Source of the DNA: Bog-473 sp963843365
Lineage (GTDB): Bacteria; Actinomycetota; Acidimicrobiia; Acidimicrobiales; RAAP-2
DNA length: 64,000 bases
Assembly (NCBI GenBank): GCA_963843365.1
Contig: CAWJKG010000001.1
Span: forward strand, 124,001-188,000
Reading direction: 5' to 3'
Position numbers and translations under genes: made by a program. Shown piece after piece: positions 8,539 through 16,920 of the stretch (positions are counted from its first letter, which is position 1; every line of letters begins with the position of its first letter). Below the pieces are notes generated by a model. It worked only from the letters and a program-made list of their open reading frames with translations, did not search any database and had not been told where the DNA came from.

Positions 8539-9263
8539 TGCCGGTGATCTGGCGGGCGTCGTCGGACAGGAGGAAACAGACGGCCCCGGCGACGTCCTCG
8601 GCCTCGGTCAGGCGTCCGAGCGGCAGCGCCGCTCCCGCCCCCGCCCCGCCGTCGTCCTTCCAGATGGGCCGGGTCGCCGTGGTGCGGACCAGGCCCGGGC
8701 TGACCGCGTTGAGCCGGACCCCACGGCCGGCCAGGTCGGCGGCCATGGTGCGGGTCATGGCGTTCAGCGCGGCTTTCGCCGCGGCGTACGAGACCATGGC
8801 GGAGGTGGTCTTGCGGGGCGAGCCGCTGGAGATGGCGACCACCGACCCCTGATTGTCCGCCAGTCCCCGGGCGAGCGCCGTCCTGACCAGCACCAGCGTC
8901 GGCCAGGTGTTGAGCCGGAACGTCTCGAGGAGCTGCTCCTCACTGATGGCGTCGAACGAGCAGCGGGTGGGGCGCGCCGCCGACCGTGCTCACGATGAGA
9001 TCGATGCGGCCGAAGGCGTCCAGCGCCCCGTCCGCGAGCCGCGTCACGGCGTCGTCGGTGTCCATGGACCCCGTGACACCGACGACGCGCAGCCCCTCGG
9101 CACGGAAGGCCTCCTCTGTCGCCGCGACACGGTCGGCGTCGCGGCCGTTGATCACCACCGACGCCCCCTCGCGGGCGAGACGGAGCGCGCAGGCGCGCCC
9201 GATGGACGGCTCGGCGGTCGAGCCGGTCACGATGGCGACCTTGCCGGAGAAGCGCGCCGTCAC
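8480..9263 (-). CDS. Short-chain dehydrogenase/reductase, one frame break
   Basis: This is an NAD(P)-dependent SDR of about 260 residues once joined across a frame break near 8965-8985. The N-terminal half starts at a GTG behind AGGGGGAGG and shows the glycine-rich cofactor site (VAIVTGSTAEPSIGRA) and VSTVGG. The second half resumes at FDAISEEQLLETFRL and carries the catalytic Ser-Tyr-Lys set (ISSGSPRKT, then SYAAAKAAL) and a C-terminal GITLDVDGG. One base too many in the join, or two too few, explains the break. It is divergent from the nitronate monooxygenase gene and overlaps the LLM gene at its 3' end. Confidence 0.8.
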
Positions 9264-9470
9264 ATCGCCTCCCCCTTTCGCCCCGCCCCGCCCGCGTCGC
9301 CGACGCGCCTTCCCATAGGTGCATCTTTGCCGCGGGCGGCCTCGACGCGCCATGTGCGTCTCATGCGGCAGTCGGCGCGACGTCCTGACTAGGTTGAGGC
9401 GATCGCCGACCCACCCCCACCACCGCTCCGCACCAGAGTCGCCGCTCTCCTCGGCGTCGACTATCCCATT

Positions 9471-10367
9471 GTGCAGGCCCCCATGGGCTTCATTGCCCGC
9501 GCCCAGCTGGCGTCCGCCGTCTCGAACGCCGGCGGGTTCGGGATCGTCGAGACCTCGTCCGGCCGGCTCGACGAGGTGCGCCAAGAGATGGCGAAGATGC
9601 GGGACCGCACCGACAAGCCATGGGGCGTCAACATCGCCCAGCTGTTCGTGGCCGACCCCCATATCGTCGAGTTCGTGGCGGAGCAGGGCGTCACCTTCGT
9701 CACGACCTCGGCCGGGAACCCGGAGCGGTACACGTCGCAACTCCACGACGCCGGCATCACCGTGTTCCACGTCGTGCCGTCGCTGCGCGCCGCGCAGAAG
9801 GCCGTCGACGCAGGGGTCGACGGACTGGTCGTCGAGGGTGGCGAGGGCGGCGGCTTCAAGAGCACCAGGCCGGTGTCGACCATGGTCCTGTTGCCGCAGA
9901 TCTGCGGGGCGTTCGACCTCCCCGTCATTGCCGCAGGTGGGATCGTCGACGGCGCCTCCATGGCAGCTGCCTTCGCGTTGGGGGCGGAGGGGGTCCAGAT
10001 GGGGACACGCATGGTCAGCGCGGCGGAATCGCCGGTCCACGAGAACTACAAGCAGTTGGTGACGTCGGCGGACGCGACGGACACGGTCGTGTTGAGCGCC
10101 CACTCCAGCCCGGCCCTGCGCGTCATGCGGACGCCCTTCAGCGAGAGCCTCGAACGGGAACCGTCCGTGGTCATGGGGTCCACGGTCGGCATGGACGGAG
10201 TGCTGAAGCTGTATTTCGAGGGCGATCTCAGTGCCGGCTTCGCCTTCGGGGGACAGGTGGCGGGGCGCGTCGCCGAGGTGCTGCCCGTTCGCCAGGTCGT
10301 GCACGACACCGTGCGCGAGTTCTACGAGGTGGTGGACGCGCTCCGTCGGTTCGTACCCCCCGGCTGA
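9471..10367 (+). CDS. Nitronate monooxygenase / 2-nitropropane dioxygenase family
   Basis: This FMN-dependent TIM-barrel enzyme of the NMO family oxidises alkyl nitronates; many relatives are enoyl or flavin oxidoreductases of unknown substrate. Family motifs include VQAPMGFIARAQLASAVSNAGGFGI, GLVVEGGEGGGFKS and PVIAAGGIVDG, followed by GAEGVQMGTRM at the phosphate-binding end. The first usable start is the GTG at 9471. However, the same frame upstream reads LRTRVAALLGVDYPI, which is family-like and has no ATG, GTG or TTG before a stop at 9390-9392. The true start may be hidden by an indel, or an unusual codon is used. The enzyme would gain at least 16 residues. Confidence 0.82.
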   Translation: MQAPMGFIARAQLASAVSNAGGFGIVETSSGRLDEVRQEMAKMRDRTDKPWGVNIAQLFVADPHIVEFVAEQGVTFVTTSAGNPERYTSQLHDAGITVFHVVPSLRAAQKAVDAGVDGLVVEGGEGGGFKSTRPVSTMVLLPQICGAFDLPVIAAGGIVDGASMAAAFALGAEGVQMGTRMVSAAESPVHENYKQLVTSADATDTVVLSAHSSPALRVMRTPFSESLEREPSVVMGSTVGMDGVLKLYFEGDLSAGFAFGGQVAGRVAEVLPVRQVVHDTVREFYEVVDALRRFVPPG

Positions 10368-10390
10368 GTCGCGAGAGCGGGGGTTCGGGG

Positions 10391-10469
10391 TCATCCGATC
10401 GGCGGCGCCTGCGTTGTAGCTTCACAGACGTCGAAAAGTCTGCACCTCGCCCGAGGGATCATCCGATCG
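10391..10469. repeat. Direct repeat TCATCCGATCG, two copies before amt1
   Basis: An exact 11-base sequence, TCATCCGATCG, occurs at 10391-10401 and 10459-10469, within 100 bases of the amt1 start. The second copy lies just before the ribosome binding site. It could be a paired operator; no known regulator is assigned. Confidence 0.35.
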
Positions 10470-10491
10470 CTCGACCAGTCTTAGGAGACAC

Positions 10492-11730
10492 ATGAATTCC
10501 GGCGACACCGCCTGGGTCCTGATCAGCGCGGCCCTGGTCCTCTTCATGACTCCCGGTTTGGCCCTCTTCTACGGCGGGATGGTCCGCTCCAAGGGTGTTC
10601 TGTCCGTGATGATGCAGAGCTTCATCTGCATGGGCCTGGTCACGGTGCTCTGGGCCATCGCCGCCTTCAGTCTGTCCTTCGGCGACGACGCCGGAGCGGG
10701 GATCATCGGCAATCTGGACCAGGCGGGCCTCGGCAACCTCGGCCATGCGTTGCCCGGGTTCGCCCATGCGCACCTGGGCGTCTCGCCCCTCGCGGTGATG
10801 GTGTTCCAAATGATGTTCGCCGTCATCACGGCCGCGCTCATCAGCGGCGGGTCGGTCGATCGCATCCGCTTCCAGTCGTTCGTGGTCTTCATCGTCGCGT
10901 GGCTCTTCCTGGTCTATGTGCCGCTCGCGCACTGGGTCTTCAGCCCGGGCGGGTGGTTGGCCCAACGCGGCGTGCTCGACTTCGCGGGCGGCACCGTCGT
11001 CGAGATCAACTCCGGGTTCTCCACGCTGGCCCTGGTCCTGGTCTTGGGTCGGAGAAGAGGGTGGCCCCGTGAGCCCATGCCGCCCCACTCGGTCCCGCTC
11101 AGTCTCCTCGGCGCCGGCATCTTGTGGTTCGGCTGGTTCGGCTTCAATGCAGGCTCTGCGCTCGGAGCAAACGACGTCGCCGTGCATGCGTTCGTCAACA
11201 CCCAATTGGCGGCTGCCGCCGGCATGCTGGGGTGGTTGGGATTCGAGCTTGGGAAGGAGAAGGTGCCGACCACCTTGGGGGCGGCGTCAGGCGCCGTGGC
11301 GGGAATGGTTGCCATCACCCCCTGTGCCGGCTTCATCGGACCGATGCCCGCTCTGCTCGTCGGCGCCTGCGCCGGTGTGATCTGCGCCATGGCCGTGCGG
11401 GCAAAGTTCAAGATGCGCTACGACGACTCGCTCGACGTGCTCGGGGTGCATGGCATCGGGGGCGTGATCGGGATGGTCCTGCTTGGCCTCTTCGCTTCGC
11501 GGACGATCAACCCAGCGGGAGCCAACGGACTCTTCGAAGGCGGGGGGTTCCGCTTGTTCGGTCTGGAGCTCCTGGCCACCGTGGTGGCGATCGTCTTCTG
11601 CTTCGGAATGTCCTTCGTCATCGCCAAGCTCGTCGACATGACCATGGGCCTGCGCGTCTCGCCGGAGACGGAATTCGAAGGTCTGGACGTCCCGGTGCAC
11701 GCCGAGACGGCCTACTCGCAGGCGAACTGA
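10492..11730 (+). CDS. amt: Ammonium transporter 1 with Glu at the first pore-histidine site
   Basis: This is a 412-residue Amt/Mep/Rh-family channel that moves ammonium across the inner membrane. It has eleven predicted helices, the N-terminal LFMTPGLALFYGGMVRSKGVLS signature and the AGFIGP/GVHGIGGVIG elements. The second pore histidine is present (H320 in VLGVHGIGG). The first is replaced by glutamate: GGTVVEINSG gives E171 where AmtB has GGTVVHIN. Yeast Mep1/Mep3-type transporters carry the same Glu-His pair and differ in transport behaviour. The gene has a good ribosome binding site (TTAGGAGACAC) and stands alone, without an adjacent glnK, unlike the second transporter in this window. Confidence 0.93.
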   Translation: MNSGDTAWVLISAALVLFMTPGLALFYGGMVRSKGVLSVMMQSFICMGLVTVLWAIAAFSLSFGDDAGAGIIGNLDQAGLGNLGHALPGFAHAHLGVSPLAVMVFQMMFAVITAALISGGSVDRIRFQSFVVFIVAWLFLVYVPLAHWVFSPGGWLAQRGVLDFAGGTVVEINSGFSTLALVLVLGRRRGWPREPMPPHSVPLSLLGAGILWFGWFGFNAGSALGANDVAVHAFVNTQLAAAAGMLGWLGFELGKEKVPTTLGAASGAVAGMVAITPCAGFIGPMPALLVGACAGVICAMAVRAKFKMRYDDSLDVLGVHGIGGVIGMVLLGLFASRTINPAGANGLFEGGGFRLFGLELLATVVAIVFCFGMSFVIAKLVDMTMGLRVSPETEFEGLDVPVHAETAYSQAN

Positions 11731-11890
11731 CCCATACTCCGGCGGTGCGCGCCGTGTATGCCAAACCGCTGCTGGCGGCGCCCGGCCTCAGTGGGGGCAT
11801 GGTTCGGAGAGGGTCGGTATGCCCGCAGGCGGTTTCCGTTCTCGAGCCGCAGAGTCGCCCGCAGGCAAAGGACGAACGGCCCGTGCTGTG

Positions 11891-11904
11891 GGGACCTTTG
11901 ACCC
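11891..11904. promoter_or_regulatory. DosR/DevR-like box GGGACCTTTGACCC
   Basis: GGGAC-CTTT-GACCC matches the core of the mycobacterial DosR palindrome (GGGACTWWAGTCCC) at 11 of 14 positions. It lies 286 bases upstream of the adenosine-specific kinase start and 71 bases before a small open frame. No DosR-type regulator is in the window. Confidence 0.3.
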
Positions 11905-11961
11905 TGTCCCGGCCACCTCCGACCGACTTGACTGCAAAGCGAAGAGGGAGGGTGGCAGACA

Positions 11962-12153
11962 ATGCGACAGAACCAGCAACGCAAGCAGTCACGGGGGCTC
12001 GAGCCCATGCACGGCCCGTACGGACACGTCCAATTCGCCCCCGGGCTGCGCACGGCCGCTGACATCATCCGGTCGCGGCAGACCGCAGCTGCGACCGCCC
12101 GGCCAGCATTGAGGGCTGAGCCGACCCGCACCGCCGGAAAGGTGGCCGCGTGA
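11962..12153 (+). CDS. Small basic protein of unknown function (63 aa)
   Basis: This is a 63-residue open frame rich in Arg, Gln and Ala, behind GAGGGAGGGTGG. Its stop lies 24 bases before the kinase start. I do not recognise it: there is no membrane segment or cysteine motif. The good ribosome binding site and the tight spacing to the next gene are the only support. The rest of 11731-11961 shows only the DosR-like box. Confidence 0.35.
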   Translation: MRQNQQRKQSRGLEPMHGPYGHVQFAPGLRTAADIIRSRQTAAATARPALRAEPTRTAGKVAA

Positions 12154-12176
12154 CCTTCGGCGCCATGGAGGTTCCC

Positions 12177-12659
12177 GTGGAGTTAAGTGCCGTACCCGTC
12201 GACAAGCCGGACGACGCTGCTGTGATCATCGGCCAGGCCCACTTCATCAAGACGGTCGAGGATCTTCACGAGGCCCTGGCCGGCTCGGCACCGGATCTCC
12301 GATTCGGTGTCGCGTTTTGCGAGGCGTCCGGACCCTGCCTCATCCGACGGTCGGGCAATGATGCCGATCTCGTGGAGCTGGCGACCAGGAATGCCGAAGT
12401 GATCGGTGCCGGACACTGCTTTGTCATCCTCCTCCGTGAGGGACATCCCTTGCAGGTTCTCAACGCGGTCAAGGCGGTGCCCGAGGTCTGCACAGTCCAC
12501 TGCGCAACGGCCAACCCCGTCGAGGTGCTCGTCGGGCAGACCGAGTACGGCCGCGCCGTGGTCGGAGTCATCGACGGCCTTCCCCCCGCTGGGATCGAGA
12601 CCGCGGAAGACGAGGCTCAGCGGAAACGCCTGCTCCGGGACCTCGGCTACAAACTCTGA
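12177..12659 (+). CDS. Adenosine-specific kinase family protein
   Basis: This protein of about 160 residues matches the adenosine-specific kinase family (Pfam PF04008), best known from archaea such as Pyrobaculum. Nearly the whole family pattern is visible: VIIGQAHFIKTVEDLHEAL, RFGVAFCEASGPCLIR, GNDADLVELATRNAEVIGAG, VLNAVKAVPEVCTVHCATA and VVGVIDGLPPAGIE. The GTG at 12177 is preferred because GGAGG lies just upstream and the N-terminus then aligns with the family length; a GTG at 12150 and an ATG at 12165 are alternatives. It may phosphorylate adenosine or a related nucleoside. The family is uncommon in bacteria, so the biological role here is open. Confidence 0.85.
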   Translation: MELSAVPVDKPDDAAVIIGQAHFIKTVEDLHEALAGSAPDLRFGVAFCEASGPCLIRRSGNDADLVELATRNAEVIGAGHCFVILLREGHPLQVLNAVKAVPEVCTVHCATANPVEVLVGQTEYGRAVVGVIDGLPPAGIETAEDEAQRKRLLRDLGYKL

Positions 12660-12997
12660 GCAGCCGACGATGACCGCGCGGACGCCGGAACCACGCCGGC
12701 CCTGCGGTGCATCACGCTGCGCCTGATCAACGTGCCCCTCGCGGCCGCCGGACTGCCGGCGACCGCGTTCCTCGCCCCGAACTTCAAGAGCCCGTTGACC
12801 AAGGAGGCCGACCATGGGCTCGCTGCTCTCGATGGTGCTGCTCGTCACCATCGAGTCCCGAGCAGGTCGTGGGACTCCTGGCTGATCATCGGGGCGCTCA
12901 CCGCACGGCCGTCCGTACATCGGCGGTGGCAAGCACCGTCGCAAGGTCTGCGCCATGAGGGCAGAATCGTGGTGTGCCAACCCGATCGAGGGGATAT
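12660..12997. other. Gap with no convincing gene; 23-codon ORF with strong SD
   Basis: No family-like gene is visible in this stretch. One short frame at 12813-12884 begins MGSLLSMVLLVTIES and has a near-perfect AAGGAGG seven bases before its ATG. It could be a tiny hydrophobic peptide or the start of a gene broken by an indel. Confidence 0.4.
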
Positions 12998-13813
12998 TTG
13001 ACTGTCCGTTCCGACCCGGTGCCGGCTGAGGTCGAGTCGCTCCGGTCCGAGGGGTATGTCCAACTCCAGGCTGTCTTCGCCGGCCACGAGCTGGAAGCGC
13101 TCCGGGCCGAGGTCGGGCGGGTGTTCGAGGAATACCCGCCCGATGACAGAGGAGATTCGCCGGAGGAGTCCACCCCATTTCGCTACGAAATGCTCAATCG
13201 GAGCGGCCTCGTAGAAGAAGCGATCGGTCATCCACGGATCCTCGAGGCTGTCGAGTTCCTCCTCGGTGAGGACTGTCATGTGATCGCCAACACGGCGTGG
13301 TGGCAGCACCCAGGTGACAACCGCCACCTCGGGCGCTTCTGGCACATTGACAGCGGGCCCCACGTCCCCCGCGATCCCGGGATCCCGTGGGATACGAGGA
13401 TTCCCTATCCAGTGTTCGCGATCGCAGCACATCTCTATCTGGTGGATTGCCCGATGGATGCAGGCCCGACAGGAGTGATACCCGGGAGTCACATGTCGGG
13501 ACAGGCCCCTCCGTGGGAGAGGCTCGCCGACGACGATCTCGAGTGGGACGGACGCGGCACTGTTCCAATCGTCGCCCAGGCTGGAGATGTTGCGCTCTTC
13601 GTCTCGGACGTCTGGCACCGCCGGCTGCCCGTTGGCCCGGGGGACCCCGGTCGTATGTTCGTCCAGTGCCACTACGGACGACGCGACCTGGCCCAGCGCA
13701 TTCGCCCGACGTCTGAGGTCAACCACCTGTCAGATGAAGCGTTGGCGCGGGAACGGACTGCCAGGCAGAGGACCCTCGTCGGTCTCCACCCGCTCGGCTT
13801 CTACGACGGCTAG
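12998..13813 (+). CDS. Phytanoyl-CoA dioxygenase (PhyH) family protein
   Basis: This is a 271-residue Fe(II)/2-oxoglutarate dioxygenase of the PhyH family. The iron ligands are visible as FWHIDSG (H116, D118) and VWHRRLP (H207), with GPTGVIPGSHMSG between them, a family hallmark. A TTG start at 12998 is chosen because GAGGGGA lies five bases before it; a GTG 24 bases upstream would add eight residues without a ribosome binding site. PhyH relatives in bacteria hydroxylate very diverse natural products, so the substrate is not assigned. Third-position A/T is more frequent than in neighbouring core genes. It is convergent with the glycosidase gene. Confidence 0.85.
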   Translation: MTVRSDPVPAEVESLRSEGYVQLQAVFAGHELEALRAEVGRVFEEYPPDDRGDSPEESTPFRYEMLNRSGLVEEAIGHPRILEAVEFLLGEDCHVIANTAWWQHPGDNRHLGRFWHIDSGPHVPRDPGIPWDTRIPYPVFAIAAHLYLVDCPMDAGPTGVIPGSHMSGQAPPWERLADDDLEWDGRGTVPIVAQAGDVALFVSDVWHRRLPVGPGDPGRMFVQCHYGRRDLAQRIRPTSEVNHLSDEALARERTARQRTLVGLHPLGFYDG

Positions 13814-13859
13814 GTGATTCCCCGTTTCGGAATACCGAGGCTCAGATTCGGCCCAGAGG

Positions 13860-15047
13860 TCACAAGGCCTGTGAGGCAAGTCGCGCAAACGTGGCGGCGA
13901 CCGGTCTCGCCCGACGGCGAGCGTCAAAGAGACCGACCTCGGTCACCGCGCCTTTGGGATTCACCAGTTCAGTCTGCCAATCGAATTGGTCTCCACGGCT
14001 GTACCAGCAGAGCCCGCGTACCGGCAGGCCGCCGTCGCGCAGTCCGCGTAGTTCATCTGTAAGCGATAGCAGCCACGGAATCTGGTCTTCGACACCAAGG
14101 GACAGATTCGAGGTCTCCGCCACCCAGAAGGGCACCTCATACCGCTCGTGCCACCGGCGAAATTCAGTTGCGGCGAATGCGACCCGCTCGTGGATCGACC
14201 ATTCGGGGGCAGCGCCCCCGACGGGCAAAACCGAGGTGGGGTAGAAGTCGAGGCCCGCAATGACCCGGCCGGTCGCCGCGAGAGAACGGATGCGCTCGAG
14301 CAGTGCGGTGTCCACGGGATCAAGGTAACGGGCCGATTCCGGGAGAGGATCTCGTCCGAAGTGCAGGTCCCATACAAGCCAAGCCCATGCCCGCAACGCC
14401 TGCACGTCCGCATCGGCCTGCGGCTCAATCGCCACCGGAACGGGGAATCCTTCGGAGCCAATCCACCAGCCGTCGCGATCACTGTGGATGCGCGCCAGTG
14501 CCTCCAGGTTGGCCAACACAATATTGGCCAAGATACGAGCGTGGTCCGGCCCGGACGCGAGCCGGTCATTCCAGATTCCCAGACAACCTGAATTCATTGC
14601 AGTGACGCCGGGCTCATTGATTGGTGTGAACCATTGCGGTTCTTGATAACGGTCGAGGAATGCCTCGACGTATCGACAGAACGAGTCCACCCATCGCTGA
14701 TCGGCAAAGCCGTCGAAAGAGTCGGGGAGACCAAAGTGCAACAGGTCGATGATTGGCTCCAGACCGTACTCAGCGCAACGGGCTAATGCTTGATCCCAGA
14801 GGGTCCAGTCGTAATGGCCTGGTTCTGGCTCACTCAGACGCCATGGTGCGCCGTATCGAACGATCTTGATGCCGAGAGCGGCGATCGAGCGAAGGTCCTC
14901 GTCAACGTGGGAGTAGTGGCCACTTTCCGCGAATTGGTCTTGACGATAAGGAATTCCATCGGCAAGCACCAAAGGATCGGACCCTTCTTCGCCGACAGCC
15001 CATGCAAAGTCAGGGAATCCGTCTTCGGCGACCATAGTCTCCGGCAT
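13860..15047 (-). CDS. Clan GH-A glycoside hydrolase, beta-glucosidase (GH1)-like
   Basis: This 395-residue TIM-barrel glycosidase has no signal peptide and is probably cytoplasmic. The likely acid/base glutamate is E145 in WFTPINEPG and the nucleophile is E311 in FWVAETSNLS, the paired positions of clan GH-A retaining enzymes. IKIVRYGAPWRLSEPEPGHY resembles GH1 enzymes, although the protein is shorter than the usual 450 residues. The ATG at 15047 gives this length; an internal ATG four codons later follows GGAG. No sugar transporter is adjacent. Base composition is visibly less GC-rich than the flanking core genes and an IS481 scar lies directly upstream, which suggests acquisition by transfer. 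Confidence 0.78.
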   Translation of the reverse strand: MPETMVAEDGFPDFAWAVGEEGSDPLVLADGIPYRQDQFAESGHYSHVDEDLRSIAALGIKIVRYGAPWRLSEPEPGHYDWTLWDQALARCAEYGLEPIIDLLHFGLPDSFDGFADQRWVDSFCRYVEAFLDRYQEPQWFTPINEPGVTAMNSGCLGIWNDRLASGPDHARILANIVLANLEALARIHSDRDGWWIGSEGFPVPVAIEPQADADVQALRAWAWLVWDLHFGRDPLPESARYLDPVDTALLERIRSLAATGRVIAGLDFYPTSVLPVGGAAPEWSIHERVAFAATEFRRWHERYEVPFWVAETSNLSLGVEDQIPWLLSLTDELRGLRDGGLPVRGLCWYSRGDQFDWQTELVNPKGAVTEVGLFDARRRARPVAATFARLASQAL

Positions 15048-15109
15048 AGGGTGGCGAATCTAGCGGAGCGTGCAGATTCATCTCGCACGCGTGCAATCTC
15101 CTCCTCGGG

Positions 15110-15467
15110 CATAACTGAACGGTTCTCTCAGTCCCACTTCGTGCGCTTGAGCATCTCAATGTGGCTTCTTCGCCCATTTGCCATCTCAGGCAACCGTTCC
15201 AACGGAATGCCGGACCGCTACTGAAAAGCGCGAGGTCACCGGATCGATGACGAGGAGTTCTACCGCCTTTTCAACGGGGCGGTCATTGACGACGCATGGT
15301 CTTCATCCGACAAGGTTCAGGAGTGGGAGGACTACTGCAACTACGATCGGTCTCACGGCGGCCTTGGAGGGGAAACCCCCTACGAGCGACGGTCCGTTTG
15401 TTTGGCTGACCTTGGCCACCGGCTGGAAACTGTCTCCTGTGCCTCCCCGTCGATACTCGGGCCGTGA
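15110..15467 (+). mobile_element. IS481-family transposase remnant (3' end)
   Basis: The frame from 15225 to the stop at 15467 reads RIDDEEFYRLF, then VQEWEDYCNYDRSHGGLGG and TPYER. This is the C-terminal end of the integrase core of IS481-like transposases (the usual form is W-YN-YRPHGGL-G-TPYE). No start or N-terminal DDE portion remains. The stretch just before (SQSHFVR) may be further decayed transposase in another frame. Terminal inverted repeats were not found. It fills the gap between the glycosidase and the Gfo/Idh gene. Confidence 0.75.
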
Positions 15468-15471
15468 GGTT

Positions 15472-16542
15472 CTACGGAAGGGGCGCCACGACCCCCGAAG
15501 CGGACGAGGCCAGGGCCGCCTCGATCACCTCCGCGGTCACGATCGCGTCGGCGATGTCGACCGGCGGAGGCGCGCTGTCGAAGAGGAATGACGCCATGCC
15601 GGCATAGAAGAGACCGTACGAACCGGGCACGGTCGGTATCGGCCGGCGTTCGTCTCCCGCGACGAGGTTGCCCCAACGCGCCTCGGGTTCCTCGCCCCAC
15701 CCGGACTCGCGGGGTGAGCGGCCTTCGGCGAGCCAGGCCTCTTGGACGTCCATACCCCACTTCACGTAGCCGGCGGCGCTCCCCAACACACGAAAGCGCG
15801 GACCCAGGTCGGGCGTCACGGCGCTCGTCCAGAGGTGGACCCGTGGCCCGCCCGGATAGAGGAGGGCGACGAAGACGTCGTCGTCGACGCGGCTGTCGGG
15901 CCGACGTGTGGCGATATCGGCGTAGACCGCGTCTGGCCGGCCGAAAAGCGCAATGGCCTGGTCGATGACATGCGTCCCGAGATCAAAGACGATGCCGGTG
16001 CCCGCCCCGGGCTCGGGGTCGTTCTTCCACGTCCGGGCATTCGCCAGCTGCGGACGCCAGCGTTCGTAGCGCGACTCGAAGGAATGCAGGGCGCCGAGCG
16101 CGCCCTGGGCGAGGAGATCGAGGATGGTGCGGAAGTCGCCGTCCCAGCGCCGGTTCTGATAGGGCACGACTGCGGTGCCGACGTCCCGGGCCAGTGCGGC
16201 CAGCCGGCGGGTTTCCTTGCTCGAGGGGGTGACCGGCTTGTCCACGACCACCGGGCGCCCCTGGCGCAGAGCCACCTCGGCCACGATGGCGTGGGAGGCG
16301 TTCGGAGTGGACACGACCACGAGGTCGACCTCGTTCAGCCACTCCGCCGCCTTGTCGATGTCCCCGAACAGCCGCGCGCCCGGGTAACGGCTGGCCACCT
16401 CCGCCTGGCGTTCCGGGCTGCCGGTCACGACTCCCGCGAGCTCGAGCCGTGGCTCGGCGTCGATGAACGGGGCGTGGAACAGCGAGCCGCCCATCCCGTA
16501 GCCGACCAGCGCCACCTTCGCGGCGTCTCTAGACGGACTCAT
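15472..16542 (-). CDS. Gfo/Idh/MocA-family NAD(P) oxidoreductase
   Basis: This is a 356-residue oxidoreductase of the glucose-fructose/inositol dehydrogenase family. The N-terminal Rossmann motif is VALVGYGMGGSLFHAPF, and the family DKP/EKP element is VVVDKPVTPSS with K102. A C-terminal alpha/beta domain carries FDLGTHVIDQAIALFG, the usual substrate-binding His region. The ATG at 16542 is chosen because GAGGGGGAT precedes it; the open frame runs 82 codons further upstream into an ISL3 scar and shows no family similarity there. The likely substrate is a sugar or polyol derivative. It may work with the neighbouring glycosidase, but the IS481 remnant separates them. Confidence 0.88.
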   Translation of the reverse strand: MSPSRDAAKVALVGYGMGGSLFHAPFIDAEPRLELAGVVTGSPERQAEVASRYPGARLFGDIDKAAEWLNEVDLVVVSTPNASHAIVAEVALRQGRPVVVDKPVTPSSKETRRLAALARDVGTAVVPYQNRRWDGDFRTILDLLAQGALGALHSFESRYERWRPQLANARTWKNDPEPGAGTGIVFDLGTHVIDQAIALFGRPDAVYADIATRRPDSRVDDDVFVALLYPGGPRVHLWTSAVTPDLGPRFRVLGSAAGYVKWGMDVQEAWLAEGRSPRESGWGEEPEARWGNLVAGDERRPIPTVPGSYGLFYAGMASFLFDSAPPPVDIADAIVTAEVIEAALASSASGVVAPLP

Positions 16543-16756
16543 CGCATCCCCCTCGCTCCGTCGACCACGTGCCCCGGCCAGGCGGGCCCAACTTGTCGCT
16601 GAACGGCCCCACACACCGACGCCGCCCTCGGTGACGTACGCACCGATCCGTTCGAGTTCCTCCACGCTGAGGTCCGAATGGTCGAGCGTGACGACGCTCT
16701 CCTCGGATCCAAACGTCACTGCACCAGGAAGGCTATGCCCCCTCAGGTCCCGCCGC

Positions 16757-16857
16757 CTCGGTCGCGTGGTCAAGCACTGGTTCGACAAGAAAGCGAACTT
16801 TTCTCGCAGGCCCGGGTCTCCAACGGTCCCACCGAAGCCGTCAACAACCTGATCAAG
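16757..16857 (+). mobile_element. ISL3-family transposase fragment
   Basis: Two adjacent frames spell parts of the C-terminus of ISL3 (IS204/IS1001/IS1096/IS1165) transposases: LGRVVKHW from 16757 and VSNGPTEAVNNLIK at 16816-16857, the family signature. They are in different frames and the following YRIR region is lost, so this is a dead scar. The remaining bases of 16543-16920 show no other recognisable gene. Confidence 0.7.
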
Positions 16858-16920
16858 TGCGCCACGGCCACCATTGTGTCCCCCTTCGCCGGGCTGGGGT
16901 CGTTGGCGACGACCTCGGAC

